A stretch of DNA of 64,000 bases from Prevotella sp. (GCA_017554105.1 JAFZIY010000025.1:58844-122843); one strand, 5' to 3'. Positions 42,492 to 53,042 are shown, counted from the first letter of the stretch. A program made the numbers and translations. The notes: generated by a model not told the origin, from the sequence alone.

Positions 42492-44240
42492 TTATTGACG
42501 TTTTGCGGAACTTTGCTTGCTATTAACATCTAACTTTGCTAGTCTGCGTTTTGCCTCTGTATGCTCTGGACAAATCTTAAGTGCCTTGCGATAGTTGGCG
42601 ATAGCGGCATCGGTAAGATGTTCATGCTCGCACTCCTTGCCCATGATAACATACTCTGTGGCCAGTTTTCTGAGAAATACCTTTTGTTCTTCGCGTTCTT
42701 TCTTGAGTTCCTTCACCTCGTTTCTCAGAGTCACTATCTCACTCAGTTTCTGTTGTAAAAGACGTCGTGGTCCAGGTTTTTCAATGTCATATCGGGCATG
42801 AATGGCTACAAAGAAATGATTAAGGCATTCCTTTATGTTTCCTTCTTTAAGGCATTGGCATGCAGCATTATACTCTGCATCGGCTTTTGATTCGGATAGT
42901 GCTGTATTTAGTAGTTGCTGGTTATTGAAATGTCGTGCGAATTGTTGCACCTCTGCACGTACGAAAATCTGGTCAAGACGCAGAGGTTGTTGCATAGTAA
43001 GTCCTTCAAGTGATGAACAACGGCTTAGCGCCACATAAGCCTGGCCACCAGCAAAAACCCCACCTGTAAAATCGATATTGACACGCTTGAAAGTAAGTCC
43101 TTGACTCTTATGTATAGTGATAGCCCATGCTAATCGGATAGGGAACTGAATATATACTCCTATTTCCTCCTCCTCAATTTTCTTTTCCTCTTCATTAAAG
43201 GTATAGTGAACATTGCTCCATCGCTCTCGCTCTACCTGCTGTTCTTGTCCGTCATCTGTGATGACATAGATGATGCCCGCTTCCTCGTCGATAGCCTCTA
43301 TGATGCCAATGGTACCGTTCACCCATCTTTTTTCCATGTCGTTCTTGATGAAAATTATCTGGGCACCAACCTTGACACTCAATTCCACTGGTGTAGGAAG
43401 ACTTGTTTCTGGGAATTCGCCCATCACCTGTCCCATGAATAACGTTGGTTCGCCTGCCAGTTTGTCGAGTTCTACTTGATTAATGTGGTCAACAGTGTCA
43501 CGTCTGGCAGAAAGTGTTATTACAGGTTGTTCGCCGTTATTGTTTGGTGATGATTTGCAAACTCTTTTATTCAATAGGCTGAGGTCTGCTTGTGATGCGT
43601 GAGAAGTGCGGATGTGATCGAGAATGCTTATGAATATTGGATCATTCTGTCTATATACCTTTTTCAGTTCTATACTAAGAAGTGAAAACTCACGGAACAC
43701 TCGTGCATGGAAAAAGAAAGCCGAGGGGTAGAAGGGCTGTAATAGCTGACGGTCTTCCTCCCTAACAACAGGCTCAAGTTGGTATATGTCACCAACCAGA
43801 AGCAGTTGCTTGCCGCCGAAAGGTTGTCTCATATTACGGCAGTAAATGCGAAGTATTCGGTCGATAAAATCAATAATGTCCGCCCTTACCATTGAAATCT
43901 CGTCAATGATAATAAGTTCGATTTCCTTTAATATCTTTATCTTTTCGCTGTTGTATTTGAGTGTCTCACGTATGTTTCTTGCAGAATAACGAGTGTCATT
44001 TGGTAGCAACGGGTGAAATGGCAGTTTGAAGAAACTATGCAATGTCACACCTCCTGCATTAATAGCAGAAATACCAGTTGGTGCCAACACAACATGTTTC
44101 TTCTTCGTATTTTCGCAGATATATCGCAGGAATGTGCTTTTTCCTGTACCAGCCTTGCCGGTGAGAAAAAGCGAGCGTTGCGTATAGTTAACTATCTGCA
44201 AAGCCTGTTGAAACTCAGGATTATTCGTGTCGATACCCAT
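42492..44240 (-). CDS. Pif1/RecD-like DNA helicase with TPR tail
   Basis: 582 residues. Walker A G-K-A-G-T-G-K-S-T-F-L, Walker B L-I-I-I-D-E-I-S-M-V, sensor L-V-G-D-I-Y-Q-L-E-P-V, and the C-terminal UvrD-like motif A-W-A-I-T-I-H-K-S-Q-G-L-T-F with Y-V-A-L-S-R-C. It belongs to superfamily 1B, 5'-3' DNA helicases. The last 150 residues are helical with a tetratricopeptide-like motif near the end (AIANYRKALKICPEHTEA). The TPR tail is a departure from plain Pif1 and suggests a protein partner. Last gene of the long minus-strand run. Confidence 0.88.
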   Translation of the reverse strand: MGIDTNNPEFQQALQIVNYTQRSLFLTGKAGTGKSTFLRYICENTKKKHVVLAPTGISAINAGGVTLHSFFKLPFHPLLPNDTRYSARNIRETLKYNSEKIKILKEIELIIIDEISMVRADIIDFIDRILRIYCRNMRQPFGGKQLLLVGDIYQLEPVVREEDRQLLQPFYPSAFFFHARVFREFSLLSIELKKVYRQNDPIFISILDHIRTSHASQADLSLLNKRVCKSSPNNNGEQPVITLSARRDTVDHINQVELDKLAGEPTLFMGQVMGEFPETSLPTPVELSVKVGAQIIFIKNDMEKRWVNGTIGIIEAIDEEAGIIYVITDDGQEQQVERERWSNVHYTFNEEEKKIEEEEIGVYIQFPIRLAWAITIHKSQGLTFKRVNIDFTGGVFAGGQAYVALSRCSSLEGLTMQQPLRLDQIFVRAEVQQFARHFNNQQLLNTALSESKADAEYNAACQCLKEGNIKECLNHFFVAIHARYDIEKPGPRRLLQQKLSEIVTLRNEVKELKKEREEQKVFLRKLATEYVIMGKECEHEHLTDAAIANYRKALKICPEHTEAKRRLAKLDVNSKQSSAKRQ

Positions 44241-44267
44241 TGCCTGCTCTAAATAAAATAGATATTT

Positions 44268-46745
44268 TTACAAATTGTCAAGAATTACTTGTGAACCATC
44301 ATCCGTGCCTTCAGGGTTTTCATAATCCTCGTCATTATTTGGTGGCAATAAGGGGTATCCATTTTCATCGTATTCGATGTCGTCTTCATCGTCAGGAATG
44401 CTGTCATTCACCTCTTCCTGTGCTGGTATCCATCCATTGCAGTTGTACATGTCTTGTGATATCCCGAGCGCCGATGGGGATACAAAACGTGCCCTATACT
44501 GCTTGAATGCAGGATTAGCCAATGCCTTCTGGAGGAACAGACCGCATATGGGCAATGCCGTTCGCGAGCCTTGTCCCAATGCACCTGTGCGGAAGTGAAT
44601 GCTACGGTATTCTCCTCCCACCCATGCACCTACTACGAGTTTTGGCGATACGGCCATGAACCAGGCATCGGAATGGTTGTTGGATGTTCCTGTTTTTCCG
44701 CCAAAGTCGGTATCGTTGAAATTGCCGACATATTGCCATAATGCCATTGATGTTCCTCCAGGTTCGCGCATGCCACCCATAAGAAGTTGCTGGACGAGTG
44801 CTGCTGTTTTTCTGGGTACTGCCTCGAACCCATCAGAAGGTGCGATATAGACTTCATCGCCATTTCTGTCTACGATGCGTGTAACGAGTACTGGCTCAAC
44901 ATGAATACCATTATTTGCTATGGAAGAATAAGCATTAACCATTTCAAGTAAAGTCACATCGCTTGACCCGAGCGGAAGTGATGGCTGATTGTCGAGTGGG
45001 CTTTTAATGCCCATCTTTTCAGCGGTGGCGATGATATTCTTGATGCCCATCTCTTGTCCGAGCCTTACTGCAATGGTGTTAATGCTCCTTGCGAATGCTG
45101 CCTTGAGAGGGATGCTGTCGCCAGAAATCCGTCCGTCTGCATTATGTGGAGTCCATACGTTGGTTTGATGCGTCGCTTTATCATAGACGCTCATCCTGAT
45201 ATACTCGTCGCGCCTTTTGTCGCATGGTGTCAAACCTTGGTTGAATGCTTCGGTATATACGAAGAGTTTGAATGTAGAACCTGGCTGGCGCATTGCCTCC
45301 ACCTTATCGTACTGCCATGATTGGAAATCGATGTCTCCCACCCATGCTTTTACATGTCCTGTCTGTGGTTCCATAGCAACGAATCCACAGTGCATGAAAG
45401 ACACCATGTAGCGTATGGAGTCGAGCGTTGACATCTCTTTCGTGATATGTCCGTTTTGATAGTCGAACAATCTTACGGGGTGCGGTTTGTTGAGATAGTA
45501 CTTTATGGAGTCGGGCTCATTAGGGAACTTCTCTTTGAGGCTCTGGTATAGCGGCAGTTTCTGTGCAATTTTCTCTATGAAGTCTGGTATCACCTGCTGG
45601 TTTTCGTCACGCCAAGGCTCAGCCCCTTGCCAGTGGTTGTTGAAGTTCTGCTGTACCTGTTTCATCTGCTGTATAGCAGCTTCCTCAGCATATTTCTGAA
45701 GTCTTGTGTCGATAGAGGTATAAATCTTAAGTCCGCTGGAATACAGGTCGTACCCGTTGTAATCACACCATTCATCGAGATGCTTTGCTACTGCCTCGCG
45801 GAAATAAGACGCCTGTCCGTCATATGGGTTGTCGACTTTCACGTCAAGAATTATAGGAATCATAGACAAAGAATCGTCTTGTTCCTGTGTCAGGTCGCCA
45901 AGTCTCACCATATTATCAAGTACCACGTTTCTACGTTCCTTGCTGTTCTCTGGGTGAGATATGGGATTGTATGTCGTTGTAGCCTTGAGCATACCCACGA
46001 GTGTTGCCGCCTGTTCAGTCGTCATGTCTTTCGGCGTAGTATTGAAGTATGTCTTGCAGGCCGTCTTAATGCCGAATGAGTTGGCTCCGAAGTCCACAGT
46101 GTTAGCATACATTGTTAGGATTTCGTCTTTAGAATATAGGAACTCCAGTTTTGACGCGATAATCCATTCCTTGCTCTTCATTATTATCATTCTTATGCCA
46201 GGAATGTTTCCTAATAGTCCGGTGCTATACTGTGTTCTTACGCGGAACATATTCTTAGCCAACTGCTGTGTTATCGTTGATGCTCCTCGCGCATCGCCGC
46301 CAGTGATGATATCCTTTATGACAGCGAAGAATCCTATTGGGTCAACACCCAAATGATGATAAAAACGTTCGTCCTCAGTATCGATGAGTGCTTTCCAGAA
46401 CACTGGGTTCACATCATTATATTTCACAGGTGTTCGGTTCTCATTATAATATTTTCCAATGAGCACACCGTCTGCGCTATAAATCTCAGATGCTTCGCTT
46501 GTGTCAGGATTCTTAATCTGTGCAAAACCAGGAGACTTTCCAAATAACCATAGGAAGTTGGTATCAACAGCACCCAGATAAAGAATCAATGCGACAATAC
46601 ATGTCGCAAATGCAGCCAAGGTCTTAACATACCAAGGTCGTTTTATGAATAGATGCTTATACCAATAAATTGCATCAGACAATTTATCTCTGCACCACCA
46701 GTATGAGTAATATATCTCTTCTATAAGGGAATGTTTGTGCTTCAC
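44268..46745 (-). CDS. Bifunctional penicillin-binding protein 1A type
   Basis: 825 residues. Transmembrane helix near 42-60, GT51 transglycosylase (E124 in D-T-E-D-E-R-F-Y-H-H, then GASTITQQLAKNMF), and a transpeptidase with S-T-F-K (R-Q-P-G-S-T-F-K-L), S-I-N motif and K-T-G-T-S. An acidic Asp/Glu/Asn-rich tail ends it. It polymerises glycan strands and crosslinks peptides in the periplasm. It overlaps miaA by four bases. Confidence 0.93.
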   Translation of the reverse strand: MKHKHSLIEEIYYSYWWCRDKLSDAIYWYKHLFIKRPWYVKTLAAFATCIVALILYLGAVDTNFLWLFGKSPGFAQIKNPDTSEASEIYSADGVLIGKYYNENRTPVKYNDVNPVFWKALIDTEDERFYHHLGVDPIGFFAVIKDIITGGDARGASTITQQLAKNMFRVRTQYSTGLLGNIPGIRMIIMKSKEWIIASKLEFLYSKDEILTMYANTVDFGANSFGIKTACKTYFNTTPKDMTTEQAATLVGMLKATTTYNPISHPENSKERRNVVLDNMVRLGDLTQEQDDSLSMIPIILDVKVDNPYDGQASYFREAVAKHLDEWCDYNGYDLYSSGLKIYTSIDTRLQKYAEEAAIQQMKQVQQNFNNHWQGAEPWRDENQQVIPDFIEKIAQKLPLYQSLKEKFPNEPDSIKYYLNKPHPVRLFDYQNGHITKEMSTLDSIRYMVSFMHCGFVAMEPQTGHVKAWVGDIDFQSWQYDKVEAMRQPGSTFKLFVYTEAFNQGLTPCDKRRDEYIRMSVYDKATHQTNVWTPHNADGRISGDSIPLKAAFARSINTIAVRLGQEMGIKNIIATAEKMGIKSPLDNQPSLPLGSSDVTLLEMVNAYSSIANNGIHVEPVLVTRIVDRNGDEVYIAPSDGFEAVPRKTAALVQQLLMGGMREPGGTSMALWQYVGNFNDTDFGGKTGTSNNHSDAWFMAVSPKLVVGAWVGGEYRSIHFRTGALGQGSRTALPICGLFLQKALANPAFKQYRARFVSPSALGISQDMYNCNGWIPAQEEVNDSIPDDEDDIEYDENGYPLLPPNNDEDYENPEGTDDGSQVILDNL

Positions 46746-47647
46746 TTTATAACACTTTCTATGTAATCAGTTATTATCTCAATGTCGTCGGGTGAAAACC
46801 ACTTTATTTTTTCATCACGTTTGAACCATGTAAGTTGTTTGCGACAATATCTGCGCGTGTTTCCCTTGATTCTTTCTGTAGCTTCCTCGAGTGTCCAGGT
46901 GCCATCAAGATAAGTGAACAGTTCCTTGTATCCAACGGTGTTCAGGGCATTGACTGTCCTGTATGGCAGCACCGCACGCACCTCTTCTAACAATCCGTCA
47001 GCCATCATCTGATCAACGCGGCGGTTGATACGTTGGTATAGCTCTTCACGTGGTCTTGATAATCCAATCTTAATGATGTTGAACGGTCGTTCCTTTATTA
47101 CGTTCTTTCTGAACGAAGTGTATGTATTGCCTGTCTGATGGCATATCTCGAGAGCATGGATAACACGTCGATAGTTTTTCTTGTCAACAACTTCGTAATG
47201 TTCTGGGTCTAGAATACGTAATTCCTCAACGAGAGCGTCAAGTCCCTCTTCGTTATATCTTCGTTTCATCTCACTGCGAATATCTTCGCGAATGGTAGGA
47301 ATGTCGTCGATACCATTGCATACGGCATCAATATACATCATGCTCCCGCCGGAGATTAGGGCGATACCACTTTTAGACAATTCGCTGTTGATAACCTTTA
47401 ACGCATCGTGTTCGTAAGATGCAGCACTATAATAGTCGCATATGCTATGGCTACCCACAAAATAATGCTTTACCCTTGCCTGCTGTTCTTCTGTAGGAGC
47501 CGCAGTTCCTATAGGAATCTCACGGAAAATCTGTCTTGAGTCGGCATTGATAATAGGAATATGAAAATGCTCAGCTACCGAGAGACAAAGTTCCGTTTTT
47601 CCAACGCCCGTAGGTCCAAGTATAACGATAAGGAAATGCTCCTCCAT
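46742..47647 (-). CDS. miaA: tRNA dimethylallyltransferase
   Basis: 301 residues. P-loop G-P-T-G-V-G-K-T-E-L, then INADSRQIFREIPIGTAAPT and the C-terminal R-Y-C-R-K-Q-L-T-W-F. It adds the isopentenyl group to A37 of tRNAs that read U-starting codons. It overlaps lpxA by one base and PBP1A by four, a tightly packed run. Confidence 0.95.
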   Translation of the reverse strand: MEEHFLIVILGPTGVGKTELCLSVAEHFHIPIINADSRQIFREIPIGTAAPTEEQQARVKHYFVGSHSICDYYSAASYEHDALKVINSELSKSGIALISGGSMMYIDAVCNGIDDIPTIREDIRSEMKRRYNEEGLDALVEELRILDPEHYEVVDKKNYRRVIHALEICHQTGNTYTSFRKNVIKERPFNIIKIGLSRPREELYQRINRRVDQMMADGLLEEVRAVLPYRTVNALNTVGYKELFTYLDGTWTLEEATERIKGNTRRYCRKQLTWFKRDEKIKWFSPDDIEIITDYIESVIK

Positions 47648-48420
47648 TACCTTATAATACCTCTTTGCGAGTTTTCTACGAAGTCAATGATGTATTGTAT
47701 TTCGGGAGAAAGAGGTATGTTTTTCTTGATTTCCTCAATGCCTTCGGCAAGCACGCCCTTGGAGTAGAGTAGTCTGTAGGCAGTGTGTATCTGGTCAATC
47801 AGTTCGTTACTATAACCTCGACGTCTTAGTCCGATAAGGTTTATTCCAGCGTATCGAATAGGTTCCTTGCCTGCAATGATAAAAGGAGGAATATCCTGAG
47901 AAGTGCGACTTCCACCTTGAATCATAACATATCCTCCAATGCGGCAGAACTGATGTATAAGAACTGTTGCAGAGATGATGGCATTGTCGTCAACAATAAC
48001 CTCTCCGGCAAACTTCGTAGAGTTTCCAATGATACAACCAGAACCTACAACACAATCGTGTGCGATGTGCATATTCTCCATTAGAAGGTTATTGTTTCCA
48101 ACTACAGTCTTGCCTTTGCTTGCCGTGCCTCTTGAAATAGTGACATTCTCACGTATGGAGTTGTTGTCGCCAATTTCGCAGAGAGTATCCTCCCCCCTGA
48201 ACTTCAGGTCTTGTGGCTTAGTGGAAATGCTTGCTCCAGGAAAGAACTCGTTCCCCGACCCGATACGTGCTCCATAGTTAATGGTAACACTGTTTTGCAT
48301 TACGTTATTGTCTCCTATAACGGTGTTCTTGTCTATGTAGCAGAAAGGTCCTATAATGTTGCCATCACCGAGTTGTGCCTCAGGATGAACATAAGCCATT
48401 GGACTAATTTGGTTTGCCAT
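47647..48420 (-). CDS. lpxA: UDP-N-acetylglucosamine O-acyltransferase
   Basis: 257 residues, a left-handed beta-helix of hexapeptide repeats (IGDNNVMQNSVTINYGARIG, then many I-G-x-x-N units) and a helical C-terminus. First step of lipid A synthesis. Catalytic-type histidine in MENMHIAHDCVVG. Directly downstream of the lpxC-fabZ fusion. Confidence 0.95.
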   Translation of the reverse strand: MANQISPMAYVHPEAQLGDGNIIGPFCYIDKNTVIGDNNVMQNSVTINYGARIGSGNEFFPGASISTKPQDLKFRGEDTLCEIGDNNSIRENVTISRGTASKGKTVVGNNNLLMENMHIAHDCVVGSGCIIGNSTKFAGEVIVDDNAIISATVLIHQFCRIGGYVMIQGGSRTSQDIPPFIIAGKEPIRYAGINLIGLRRRGYSNELIDQIHTAYRLLYSKGVLAEGIEEIKKNIPLSPEIQYIIDFVENSQRGIIR

Positions 48421-48459
48421 AAGTGTAAATTTAATATTGTAAATGAAAACACCTTCAGA

Positions 48460-49845
48460 CTATTTGTTCTTAATAATCTGAGCGGTGAATGTAGCTTCGC
48501 TCACCACCTGATCGCCCACGAACATGTATCCTTTCATCGTAGATATACCGTGACGAACAGGAGCCAGCAAATCAACCTTGAACAGTAGAGTATCGCCAGG
48601 AACAACTTTCTGACGGAATTTCACGTCGTCAATTTTCAGGAAGTAAGTACTCCATTTTTCTGGTTCCTCGACGGTGTTGAGTACGAGAAGACCACCACAT
48701 TGTGCCATTGCCTCTATCTGAAGTACTCCAGGCATTACCGGTTCCTGTGGGAAGTGTCCTTGGAAGAACGGCTCATTAGAAGTGATGTTCTTAAGTCCGA
48801 CAATACTTGTAGGTCCTAATGATATTACCTTATCCACCAACTGCATAGGATATCGGTGTGGAAGCAGTTCCCTGATACGGTTGACATCCATTACCGGAGT
48901 CTCGTTAGGGTCGTAAAACGGAGCTTGTATCTCATGTTTACGAATTATCTTCCTCATCAGGCGGGCAAACTTATTGTTAATGGTGTGTCCTGGACGTGTC
49001 GCAATAATACGTCCCTTGATAGGCTTCCCTATCAATGCCATATCACCAATGATGTCAAGCAGCTTGTGTCGGGTACATTCATTCTCCCACACAAGAGGCT
49101 TGTGCTGTATGTATCCAATATTGTTTGCGTCCATATGAGATACTCCGAGCAAGTCGGCGAGTTTGTCAAGACGCTCCTGAGTCGTCTGTCGCTCATAAAT
49201 CACAATAGCATTGTCCAGGTCGCCACCCTTGATAAGATTTGCATTAAGCAACGGCTCGATGTCTCTAACGAAGACGAAGGTGCGTGCAGCAGCAATCTCC
49301 TTGGCATAATCCTCCATGTTGTCGAGTGAGGCGAACTGACTGTTTATGAACTTCGACTCGAAAGAGCACATTGTGGTTATTGAGAACTCCTCGTCAGGAA
49401 GAATAGTGATTACAGAACCGCTTTCTTCATCCTTCACCTCATGCTTGTGACGTATGATGTAATAGTCTTTAGGCGCATTTTGTTCCTCAACACCAATCTC
49501 GTTAATCTTGTTGACGTACATTATGGCAGAACCGTCGAGGATTGGGAATTCCGGACCATTAACTTGCATCAAGCAATTGTCTATTCCCATAGCGTAAAGC
49601 GCTGATAAAGCGTGCTCTACAGTAGAAACCTTAACGTCGCCTTTTCCGAGAACAGTTCCTCTTGTGGTCTCTACCACATTCTCTGCAACGGCATCAATGA
49701 TTGGCTGGTCATCAATGTCTATTCTTTGTATTTTGTAACCAGTATTCTCGGGTGCGGGATTGAATGTTACTGTAAGGCTGAGTCCAGTATGTAGTCCCTT
49801 TCCGCAGAGTGCGAAACTGCCTTTTAAGGTTGTTTGTTTAAGCAT
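48460..49845 (-). CDS. lpxC: LpxC-FabZ bifunctional fusion
   Basis: 461 residues. The N-terminal part (to about 305) is the zinc deacetylase of lipid A synthesis: S-T-V-E-H-A-L-S-A-L has the metal histidine, and KLLDIIGDMALIG the later motif. The C-terminal part (from about 315) is 3-hydroxyacyl-ACP dehydratase FabZ: LLPHRYPMQLVDKV, then H-F-P-Q-E-P-V-M-P-G-V-L-Q-I-E-A-M-A-Q. The fusion is normal for Bacteroidetes and links lipid A and fatty-acid synthesis, which compete for the same hydroxyacyl-ACP. Confidence 0.95.
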   Translation of the reverse strand: MLKQTTLKGSFALCGKGLHTGLSLTVTFNPAPENTGYKIQRIDIDDQPIIDAVAENVVETTRGTVLGKGDVKVSTVEHALSALYAMGIDNCLMQVNGPEFPILDGSAIMYVNKINEIGVEEQNAPKDYYIIRHKHEVKDEESGSVITILPDEEFSITTMCSFESKFINSQFASLDNMEDYAKEIAAARTFVFVRDIEPLLNANLIKGGDLDNAIVIYERQTTQERLDKLADLLGVSHMDANNIGYIQHKPLVWENECTRHKLLDIIGDMALIGKPIKGRIIATRPGHTINNKFARLMRKIIRKHEIQAPFYDPNETPVMDVNRIRELLPHRYPMQLVDKVISLGPTSIVGLKNITSNEPFFQGHFPQEPVMPGVLQIEAMAQCGGLLVLNTVEEPEKWSTYFLKIDDVKFRQKVVPGDTLLFKVDLLAPVRHGISTMKGYMFVGDQVVSEATFTAQIIKNK

Positions 49846-49857
49846 ATATGTTTATGT

Positions 49858-50901
49858 TTAATCATTATTCTTGGATTTAAGTTGCTCAATCTCTCGTTGC
49901 ATTTGTGCAATCTGTCTGTATATCTGAGGCAACTTCTTATATACTGCAAAAGCACGGAAGTACTCTTTTGGATCAGTGTGCGGACTTCCGATAAGACTCT
50001 CGCCGTTACCTTTTGTATCGCTGATGACGCCACATTGCGCTCCAACGAATGTCTTGTCGGCAATGGTTATGTGTCCGGAAGCACCTGCCTGTCCTCCAAA
50101 CATACACCACTTGCCAACCTTGGTGCTTCCTGCAAGTCCTACCTGTGCAGACATCACTGTATTCTCGCCGACCTCAACGTTATGTGCGATTTGTACGAGG
50201 TTGTCGAGTTTCACTCCCTTATGGATAATCGTACTGCCCATAGTTGAACGGTCGATGCATGTGTTTGCTCCGATTTCCACGTTATCCTCAATGGTAACTA
50301 TACCTATTTGTGGAATCTTGTCATATCCATCACTATTTGGTGCGAAACCGAAGCCGTCGGCTCCTATTACACTTCCTGCGTGAATGGTAACATTGTTGCC
50401 AAGCCGGCAATCGTGATAAATCGTGACATTGGGGTATATCAGGCATTGGCTATCAATCTTTGTTCCTTTGCAGATAACGGTATTAGGATAGATTTGTGTT
50501 CCGTTGCCAATCTCCACGCCATCTTCGATAACAACAAACGGACCAATATAGCATCCCTCGCCAATTTTGGCAGTTTCTGAGATGCTTGCCTTTTCATCGA
50601 TTCCGGTGCGTCCTGGTTGCATCTGCTGGTATAGTTGCAGAAGCCTGGCCACACACTCATAGGCATTGTCCACCCTTATAAGCGTCGTCTTTACAGGATG
50701 CTCAAGTACAAGGTCGTTGTTCACAAGCACAATGCTCGATTCCGTTTCATAAAGAAAGTGGGTGTATTTTGGATTTGACAGAAACGAGATAGACCCCTTC
50801 TTGCCTTCTTCTATCTTGGCAAAGGAGTTTATTGTAGTGTTCTCGTCACCTTCTATTCTGCCCTGAACAAATTCAGCAATCTGTTTCGCTGTAAATTCCA
50901 T
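49858..50901 (-). CDS. lpxD: UDP-3-O-acylglucosamine N-acyltransferase
   Basis: 347 residues. An N-terminal uridine-binding domain (to about 100), then hexapeptide repeats (KIGEGCYIGPFVVIEDGVEI), catalytic histidine region N-V-T-I-H-A-G-S-V-I-G-A-D-G-F-G, and a short coiled-coil tail (LPQIYRQIAQMQREIEQLK). Third acylation step of lipid A. Twelve bases before lpxC-fabZ. Confidence 0.95.
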   Translation of the reverse strand: MEFTAKQIAEFVQGRIEGDENTTINSFAKIEEGKKGSISFLSNPKYTHFLYETESSIVLVNNDLVLEHPVKTTLIRVDNAYECVARLLQLYQQMQPGRTGIDEKASISETAKIGEGCYIGPFVVIEDGVEIGNGTQIYPNTVICKGTKIDSQCLIYPNVTIYHDCRLGNNVTIHAGSVIGADGFGFAPNSDGYDKIPQIGIVTIEDNVEIGANTCIDRSTMGSTIIHKGVKLDNLVQIAHNVEVGENTVMSAQVGLAGSTKVGKWCMFGGQAGASGHITIADKTFVGAQCGVISDTKGNGESLIGSPHTDPKEYFRAFAVYKKLPQIYRQIAQMQREIEQLKSKNND

Positions 50902-50948
50902 GATTAGTCATTTTATGCATAAAACTTTGCAAAGATAATTATTTTTCT

Positions 50949-52169
50949 TTAAAAACGTTGATAACAGAGATAATATTTACGAATTTTTTTTGAAAGAAGA
51001 CTGACATTAAGAATTTCCGACGATTCTGAGATGTCTTTTGTCGAGCCGTCTTTGAAGAGTATCGTAATGCGGTCGTCATTAACGTCATACATGTCTTTCT
51101 GTACGATGTTGACGCTCATCAGGTAATTTGCTTCCTCCTTGCTGACTCCAAAAGCCTCGGAGAGTTGGTTCAGAAGCATGTCCTTTCGCTCCTCGGTTAT
51201 AGGTTCGTTGGTCACCTCCACTTTGAAGATGTTTCTGTTGAGCATATCGTTGGCGAGTAGTGAGAGAATCTTGTCGTCGCTATATGCCCACACTTTCATT
51301 GCGCTCCAAATATCGTTGTCGTCAAGTAGCCCATAGTAGTGAAGAGCCTCAGGGTTGTTTCTTAGTGTCTCTCCATCAACATTGTTCTCGAGGAAGTATC
51401 TCAGGCAGGGTGGGGCGAATACTTGTTTCCCTTCTGATGAGAGATGCTTGGCACGTAACAGAGTGTTCACCAACACCTTCTCATAAGCTACTGCTGTCTT
51501 GTGCAGATATACCTGCCAGTACATAAGTCTTCTTGAGGTGAGATAGTTCTCAATAGAGTATATGCCCTTAGACTCCACGACCAGTCTGTCGTCAACCACA
51601 TTGAGCATCTTTATGATACGAGCCGAACCGATGTTGCCCTCGTTCACCCCAGTGAAGAAACAGTCGCGACGCAGGTAGTCGAGCCTGTCCATATCCAGTT
51701 GTGAACTGATAAGCTGGTGCAGGAAGCGCTTGGGATACTCATCCTTAAAGACCTTTATTGCAAGGTTAAGCGCACCATTCAGGTCGTTGTTTATCTGTTC
51801 CATCATCATAAGTGATATTTCCTCGTGGGAAATGCCTGTGATGAGTGTGTCCTCAAGAACATGCGAGAACGGACCATGCCCGATGTCGTGCATCAAGATG
51901 GCTGCTTCCACCGCCTCTGCTTCAGAATCGAAGATAAAGATGCCTTTCTGAGTGAGACTCGTTATTGCCTCGCTCATCAGATGAAAAGCACCTATGGAAT
52001 GTTGGAAACGAGTATGTTGGGCCGCGGGATATACGGCATTGGCGAGTCCCAACTGCTTGATTCTCGTAAGTCGTTGCATAAGAGGATGCTTCACAACGGA
52101 GAGAAGCGTCCCTTGTGGTATCTTTATAAACCCGAAAACGGGGTCGTTTATAATCTTTGCATCATTCAT
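50949..52169 (-). CDS. HD-domain phosphohydrolase
   Basis: 406 residues. Metal motif H...H-D at A-A-Q-H-T-R-F-Q-H-S-I-G and L-M-H-D-I-G-H-G-P-F-S-H, as in dGTPase-like and SAMHD1-like hydrolases. DMDRLDYLRRDCFFTGV is typical of the family. It may act on dNTPs, nucleotides or a nucleotide signal; the specific substrate is not clear. It lies between pyrF and lpxD. Confidence 0.85.
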   Translation of the reverse strand: MNDAKIINDPVFGFIKIPQGTLLSVVKHPLMQRLTRIKQLGLANAVYPAAQHTRFQHSIGAFHLMSEAITSLTQKGIFIFDSEAEAVEAAILMHDIGHGPFSHVLEDTLITGISHEEISLMMMEQINNDLNGALNLAIKVFKDEYPKRFLHQLISSQLDMDRLDYLRRDCFFTGVNEGNIGSARIIKMLNVVDDRLVVESKGIYSIENYLTSRRLMYWQVYLHKTAVAYEKVLVNTLLRAKHLSSEGKQVFAPPCLRYFLENNVDGETLRNNPEALHYYGLLDDNDIWSAMKVWAYSDDKILSLLANDMLNRNIFKVEVTNEPITEERKDMLLNQLSEAFGVSKEEANYLMSVNIVQKDMYDVNDDRITILFKDGSTKDISESSEILNVSLLSKKIRKYYLCYQRF

Positions 52170-52196
52170 AGTACTGTGCTACGGATGTATGCTTCA

Positions 52197-53021
52197 CTAA
52201 CATATGCTAGAAAGTACCTTCTCCATTTGTTGCTGGAGCTCGCTTGCCTTTTGAGCGGCCACTTCAGCAAAATCTTTATCAGATGAAGCGTAAATTATTC
52301 CGCGTGAGGAATTTACGAGCAGTCCGCAATCCTTGATTAGACCAAAGCGACATACTTCTTCAAGTGAGCCGCCCTGTGCTCCTATGCCGGGAACAAGCAG
52401 GAAACTGTTCGGTGCTATGCGCCTCACGTCTTCGAACATTCGTCCTTGTGTGGCACCTACTACGAACATCAGGTTTTGTTCGTCTCCCCACTTTTGTGAC
52501 TTGCGTATGACTTTCTCGAAAAGTTTCTCACCATTCTTGTCCTCTGTTAGCTGGAAGTCGTAACTTCCCTTGTTGCTCGTAAGTGCCAAGAGGATAACCC
52601 ATTTTCCATTATATTCGAGGAATGGCATTATGGAGTCATCGCCCATGTATGGCGCTACGGTGAGGGCATCAACGTCATACTCTTCGAAGAACGTTCTGGC
52701 ATACATTGCACTTGTGTTCCCTATGTCGCCGCGCTTGGCATCGGCTATTATGAAGTGTGAAGGGTAGTGCTGTTTGAGGTATCTCACAGTTTTTTCAAAT
52801 GCAATTATTCCCTTTATGCCGGCAGCCTCGTAGAATGCAAGATTCGGCTTGTACGAGACACAGTAAGGGGCTGTCGCATCGATAATCTTCTTGTTGAAAC
52901 TGAAAATAGGATCCTCGTCATCAAGCAGATGCTGAGGTATCTTCTTCAAGTCTGTGTCGAGTCCCACACAAAGGAAGGATTTCTTTGAGAATATCTGTTG
53001 AGTCAGTTCTTTGCGGTTCAT
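52197..53021 (-). CDS. pyrF: Orotidine-5'-phosphate decarboxylase
   Basis: 274 residues, the longer type of OMP decarboxylase. Catalytic [11 protein letters not shown]-terminal L-C-V-G-L-D-T-D-L, and [12 protein letters not shown]. It makes UMP. The long form is expected in Bacteroidetes and Actinobacteria. Confidence 0.93.
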   Translation of the reverse strand: MNRKELTQQIFSKKSFLCVGLDTDLKKIPQHLLDDEDPIFSFNKKIIDATAPYCVSYKPNLAFYEAAGIKGIIAFEKTVRYLKQHYPSHFIIADAKRGDIGNTSAMYARTFFEEYDVDALTVAPYMGDDSIMPFLEYNGKWVILLALTSNKGSYDFQLTEDKNGEKLFEKVIRKSQKWGDEQNLMFVVGATQGRMFEDVRRIAPNSFLLVPGIGAQGGSLEEVCRFGLIKDCGLLVNSSRGIIYASSDKDFAEVAAQKASELQQQMEKVLSSIC

Positions 53022-53042
53022 GTCTTATGTGATTAGTTTTGT

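Noticed and set aside
48460-49845. LpxC-FabZ fusion as a novel event
   Set aside because: This fusion is a well-known normal feature of Bacteroidetes.
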